From JAHEEL01 sp963700375 (GTDB lineage: Bacteria; Actinomycetota; Acidimicrobiia; Spongiisociales; UBA5794): a stretch of 64,000 nt of DNA. Position numbers and translations under genes: made by a program. A model generated the notes under the pieces. The model saw nothing but the letters and a program-made list of their open reading frames with translations, had not been told where the DNA came from and did not search any database. Of the stretch, positions 61,090 through 64,000 are shown one piece after another. Position 1 is the stretch's first letter. Each line of letters begins with the position of its first letter. The stretch lies in NCBI GenBank assembly GCA_963700375.1, contig CAVOXF010000006.1:372001-436000 (forward strand), given 5' to 3'.

Positions 61090-61500
61090 ACTCCACGCCG
61101 GCCGCAATCGGCCTGACCCCACCAGAGCGATGGCGCGTCCATCGCCTGCGACCTCGACCGCGAACGTTGTCCGCCAGCGTCGTCGAACAGCGCGATCAGC
61201 GCCTTCTGAGACTCGATACTCGTGGTCGTCCGGTCCACCGTCACCGTGATCGACGAATGGCCAAATGTCTTGCAGAACGACAAGATGGGCCACCCGAACT
61301 CAGACATCGACGACGCGGCGGCTCGCCTGTCCGCCGATGGCCCATCAACGCGGCGAGGGCCCTGCTCTCACGGGGCCTCCGATCTTTCACCAGACCAGGT
61401 GGACCACTATCCGGGGCTCGCGTCAGCAGCTGCTCGTGGAGGTCGTCCACTGGATCGAGGGAAGGCCTTCCATCGGTGGCCGAGCCGGTTGATGTCACGA
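61090..61500 (-). pseudogene. Decayed tyrosine integrase
   Basis: The minus strand carries scattered integrase motifs: LHEQLLTRAPDSGPPGLV at about 61430, and the C-terminal KTFGHSSITVTVDR near 61230-61271, where the second catalytic His is kept. Frames change several times between them, and the catalytic Tyr is not visible. It ends next to the tRNA-like fragment, the usual place of an integrase beside an att site. Confidence 0.6.
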
Positions 61501-62214
61501 CCCGATCCTGCGACTTGACCCATGGAAGAGGGCCGGCGAACCGTTGCCGCGTCGTTGGAGAGGCCTTGCCGACCTCCCACAATGGTGCAGACCGCGTTCA
61601 GCCGTCTCCCGTCCGACAGGGCCGTGGATGCATACGACATGCCACGATCACGGCTCGGACGGGAATTCACTCCCATCGCGCGTGCATCCGCGAGGCAACG
61701 AGAAGCGAAGGGTCGGAACGTGAAACGTCGAGGACCCGAAGGCCAATACCGTCAGGGGCTTCTCCGCATTCTTCCCGGTCACGGACCCACCCCGGTTCGG
61801 TCTCCTGGACCGGGAAGGGAAGTTCCGAGCTTCCCGAGTGGGCGACGGTCTGCGGTGCGACAAGGCGTCGCCCTGGGGGCGGCGTGGGAGCGACCCTGTT
61901 TGCGGCAATGGCCGGCCCCGCGCGGATCGCCGTTGGCGTCGCGATCGGGGTAGCCCTCGGTGCAGCCTCCGAACAGATCCGCGAGGCAGGCTCGTCGACC
62001 GATTCCGCCGACTGACCCGCCAACGAACGGAGTCGATTCCGACGATCCTCGACCCTCCGTTCGATTGGACCGACTCGAGATCCGAGATCCGGTCGCCGGA
62101 CAGGCCGCGACGACCCGGAACCGAGGGCGATGAGACCGATCTCGCTATCGCAACACCCGACCTTTGCGCAAGCCACGACGGCTGCGACGCAACGGCCCTA
62201 GTCTGCAGAACCGC

Positions 62215-64000
62215 ATGGCTGTTGATCTGCGGGTTCTCCGCCCACCGCTCTGGTACAAAGATGCCGTCATCTACGAAGTGCACGTGCGCGCCTTCTCCGA
62301 CTCCAATAACGACGGCATCGGCGACTTCCAGGGACTCACCTCCCGCCTCGACTATCTGAACCGCCTCGGGATCGACACAATCTGGCTTCTGCCCTTCTAC
62401 CCGTCACCACTTCGCGATGACGGCTACGACATCGCCGAGTACTACGACGTCCACCCCAGCTACGGCACCCTCGACGACTTCAAGGAGTTCCTGGACGCGG
62501 CCCACGCTCGCAACATGCGGGTCATCACCGAACTCGTCATCAACCACACATCCGACCAGCACCCCTGGTTCCAGCGGGCCCGACGGGCCGAGGCCGGGAG
62601 TCCCGAGCGGGACTTCTACGTGTGGAGCGACACCCCGGACCGGTTCAACGAGGTCCGCGTCATCTTCCAGGACACGGAGACATCGAACTGGGCGTGGGAT
62701 CCGGTCGCCGGGGCGTACTACTGGCACCGGTTCTTCTCCCACCAGCCGGACCTCAACTTCGACAACCCGCTTGTTCGCGAGGCCGTCACCGACATGTTGC
62801 GGTTCTGGCTCGATCTCGGCGTCGACGGCCTGCGCCTCGATGCCATCCCGTATCTCTTCGAACGCGAGGGCACGAACGGCGAGAACCTCCCGGAGACCCA
62901 TGACGAACTGAAGCGCCTGCGGTCGTTCATGGACGAGAACTACGAGAACCGGATGCTGCTCGCCGAAGCGAACCAGTGGCCGGAGGATTCGGTGGCGTAC
63001 TTCGGGGACAGCGACGAATGCCACATGGCATTCCACTTCCCCCTGATGCCTCGCCTCTATCTCGCCCTCCAGCGGGAGAACCGCTTGCCGATCATCGACA
63101 TCCTCGAGCAGACACCGTCGATCCCGGAGGATGCGCAGTGGGCGATCTTCCTCCGCAATCACGACGAGCTCACGCTCGAGATGGTGTCCGAGGAGGAACG
63201 CGACCTGATGTGGAGGACGTACGCCCCCGATCGCAGGGCACGCCTCAACCTTGGGATCCGCCGGCGCCTCGCCCCGTTGCTTGAGAACGACCGGCGCCGG
63301 ATCGAACTCCTGTACAGCCTGCTGCTGTCGCTCCCCGGCACTCCCGTCATCTACTACGGCGACGAGATCGGCATGGGAGACAACATCTTCCTCGCCGACC
63401 GCGATGGCGTGCGAACGCCGATGCAGTGGAGCAACGACCGCAACGCGGGGTTCTCGATCGCCAACCCTCAGTCCTTGTATCTGCCGGTGGTCGTCGATCC
63501 GCAGTTCCATTACGAGACCGTCAACGTCGAGGCGCAGCAGGCCAACCCCAACTCGCTGCTCTCGTGGGTCAGGAGCATGATCCGTCGCCGCCAGCGCCAC
63601 CCCGTCTTCGGCCGCGGCGGCATCGAGTTCCTCGCCCCCGACAACGAACAGGTCCTCGCCTACCTCCGCGAAGGTGAGGACGAGACCATTCTCGTGGTCG
63701 GCAATCTGAGCCGGCACTCACAGTTCGTCGAACTGGACCTCGGCCGATTCGCCGGCGCGCACCCGATGGAGATGCTCGGCAGAACCGAGTTCCCGACGAT
63801 CGGTGGGTCCCCGTACCCCCTCTCCCTCGGCCCCTACGGCTACTACTGGCTCTCGTTCGACCGCGACAAGAGCGATGTCTCCAACGAACGCGACGTCATC
63901 GAGATCGACGGCCCCCTCGAGACGGCGTTCGCCAGCAACGGCCCGCTCACGGTTCCGCTCGGTCGGTTCGTCGCTGCCCAACCGTGGTACCAGGGTCGTC
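62215..64000 (+). CDS. treS: Trehalose synthase-maltokinase fusion (TreS-Pep2), partial
   Basis: The frame starts with ATG 62215 and runs off the right edge after 595 residues. Residues near 15-550 match the GH13 trehalose synthase. VIYEVHVRAFSDSNNDGIGD is followed by TELVINHTSDQHPWFQ, the nucleophile DGLRLDAIPYL, the acid LLAEANQWP and the Asp in FLRNHDELTL. After a C-terminal beta domain the last residues (PLGRFVAAQPWYQGR) look like the start of a maltokinase N-cap. The enzyme would interconvert maltose and trehalose and phosphorylate maltose for the GlgE alpha-glucan route. No ribosome site is clear. Confidence 0.92.
   Translation, partial: MAVDLRVLRPPLWYKDAVIYEVHVRAFSDSNNDGIGDFQGLTSRLDYLNRLGIDTIWLLPFYPSPLRDDGYDIAEYYDVHPSYGTLDDFKEFLDAAHARNMRVITELVINHTSDQHPWFQRARRAEAGSPERDFYVWSDTPDRFNEVRVIFQDTETSNWAWDPVAGAYYWHRFFSHQPDLNFDNPLVREAVTDMLRFWLDLGVDGLRLDAIPYLFEREGTNGENLPETHDELKRLRSFMDENYENRMLLAEANQWPEDSVAYFGDSDECHMAFHFPLMPRLYLALQRENRLPIIDILEQTPSIPEDAQWAIFLRNHDELTLEMVSEEERDLMWRTYAPDRRARLNLGIRRRLAPLLENDRRRIELLYSLLLSLPGTPVIYYGDEIGMGDNIFLADRDGVRTPMQWSNDRNAGFSIANPQSLYLPVVVDPQFHYETVNVEAQQANPNSLLSWVRSMIRRRQRHPVFGRGGIEFLAPDNEQVLAYLREGEDETILVVGNLSRHSQFVELDLGRFAGAHPMEMLGRTEFPTIGGSPYPLSLGPYGYYWLSFDRDKSDVSNERDVIEIDGPLETAFASNGPLTVPLGRFVAAQPWYQGR

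Larger units (their letters stand above)
60676..62214. other. 1.5-kb region with no intact gene; integration scars
   Basis: Many overlapping open frames occur, but none shows a convincing family or codon pattern. Three things are visible: a tRNA-Arg-like 3' fragment at 61021-61058, a hairpin at 61060-61089, and a decayed integrase on the minus strand at about 61090-61500. The last 300 bases before the trehalose synthase gene should hold its promoter. A 35-codon frame at 61908 (MAGPARIAVGVAIGVALGA) looks like a leftover of a glycine-zipper protein. Confidence 0.5.

Noticed and set aside
60590..61096. A 168-codon minus-strand gene overlapping the cupin 3' end and the tRNA-like fragment
   Set aside because: The frame includes the antisense of a tRNA fragment and shows no domain; it is a chance open frame in high-GC DNA.

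Overview
The window is high-GC DNA with a strongly actinobacterial gene set. It includes a SepX/GlpR-type divisome protein beside a gephyrin-like MoeA, NarL/LuxR-type regulators with paired sensor kinases, a lipoprotein with a Thr/Ala/Pro-rich linker, and frequent GTG/TTG starts. The linker style and the mixture of genes suggest an Acidimicrobiia-like actinobacterium; this placement is inference only.

The first 30 kb looks mostly like stable chromosome. On the minus strand are a peptide-type ABC permease (cut by the left edge) and its binding protein, whose coding order is circularly permuted and frameshifted. Next come a PfkB kinase with a TrpF-like barrel, a sulfatase, tRNA-Ala(CGC), a translin, a cofactor/lipid/divisome block (plsY-moeA-moaC-moaB-glpR), uppP, a thiamine-diphosphate enzyme, a thioredoxin, asnS, a NYN-LOTUS protein, acyltransferase, hydrolases, an S9 peptidase, an acyl-CoA synthetase, an ABC exporter pair, and a cyclase-AAA regulator split by an in-frame stop.

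From 30.16 to 48.04 kb lies a probable integrative mobilizable element in tRNA-Arg(CCT). A 43-nt copy of the tRNA 5' half marks the left end, and a rebuilt complete tRNA marks the right end. Inside are a five-gene glucan/glucose oxidation operon, small membrane proteins, a MobF relaxase, an excisionase-like protein and a tyrosine integrase ending seven bases before the tRNA. Further tRNA-Arg-like 3' fragments at 50.6 and 61.0 kb, the latter beside an integrase remnant, mark this locus as a repeatedly used insertion site.

Between 52.2 and 60.1 kb is a signalling cluster: a NarL regulator, a lone receiver, two membrane histidine kinases, a receiver-cyclase fusion and a cyclic-nucleotide-binding protein. 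One kinase keeps the ATP-binding motifs but has lost the phosphoacceptor His. The other keeps the His but has lost the ATP-binding motifs. This suggests an obligate hetero-oligomeric kinase feeding a cyclic-nucleotide output, and it is the most interesting candidate system in the window.

The right end holds the start of a trehalose synthase-maltokinase fusion. Six genes carry single-base frameshifts or in-frame stops. These may be real decay or residual assembly errors and should be checked against reads.
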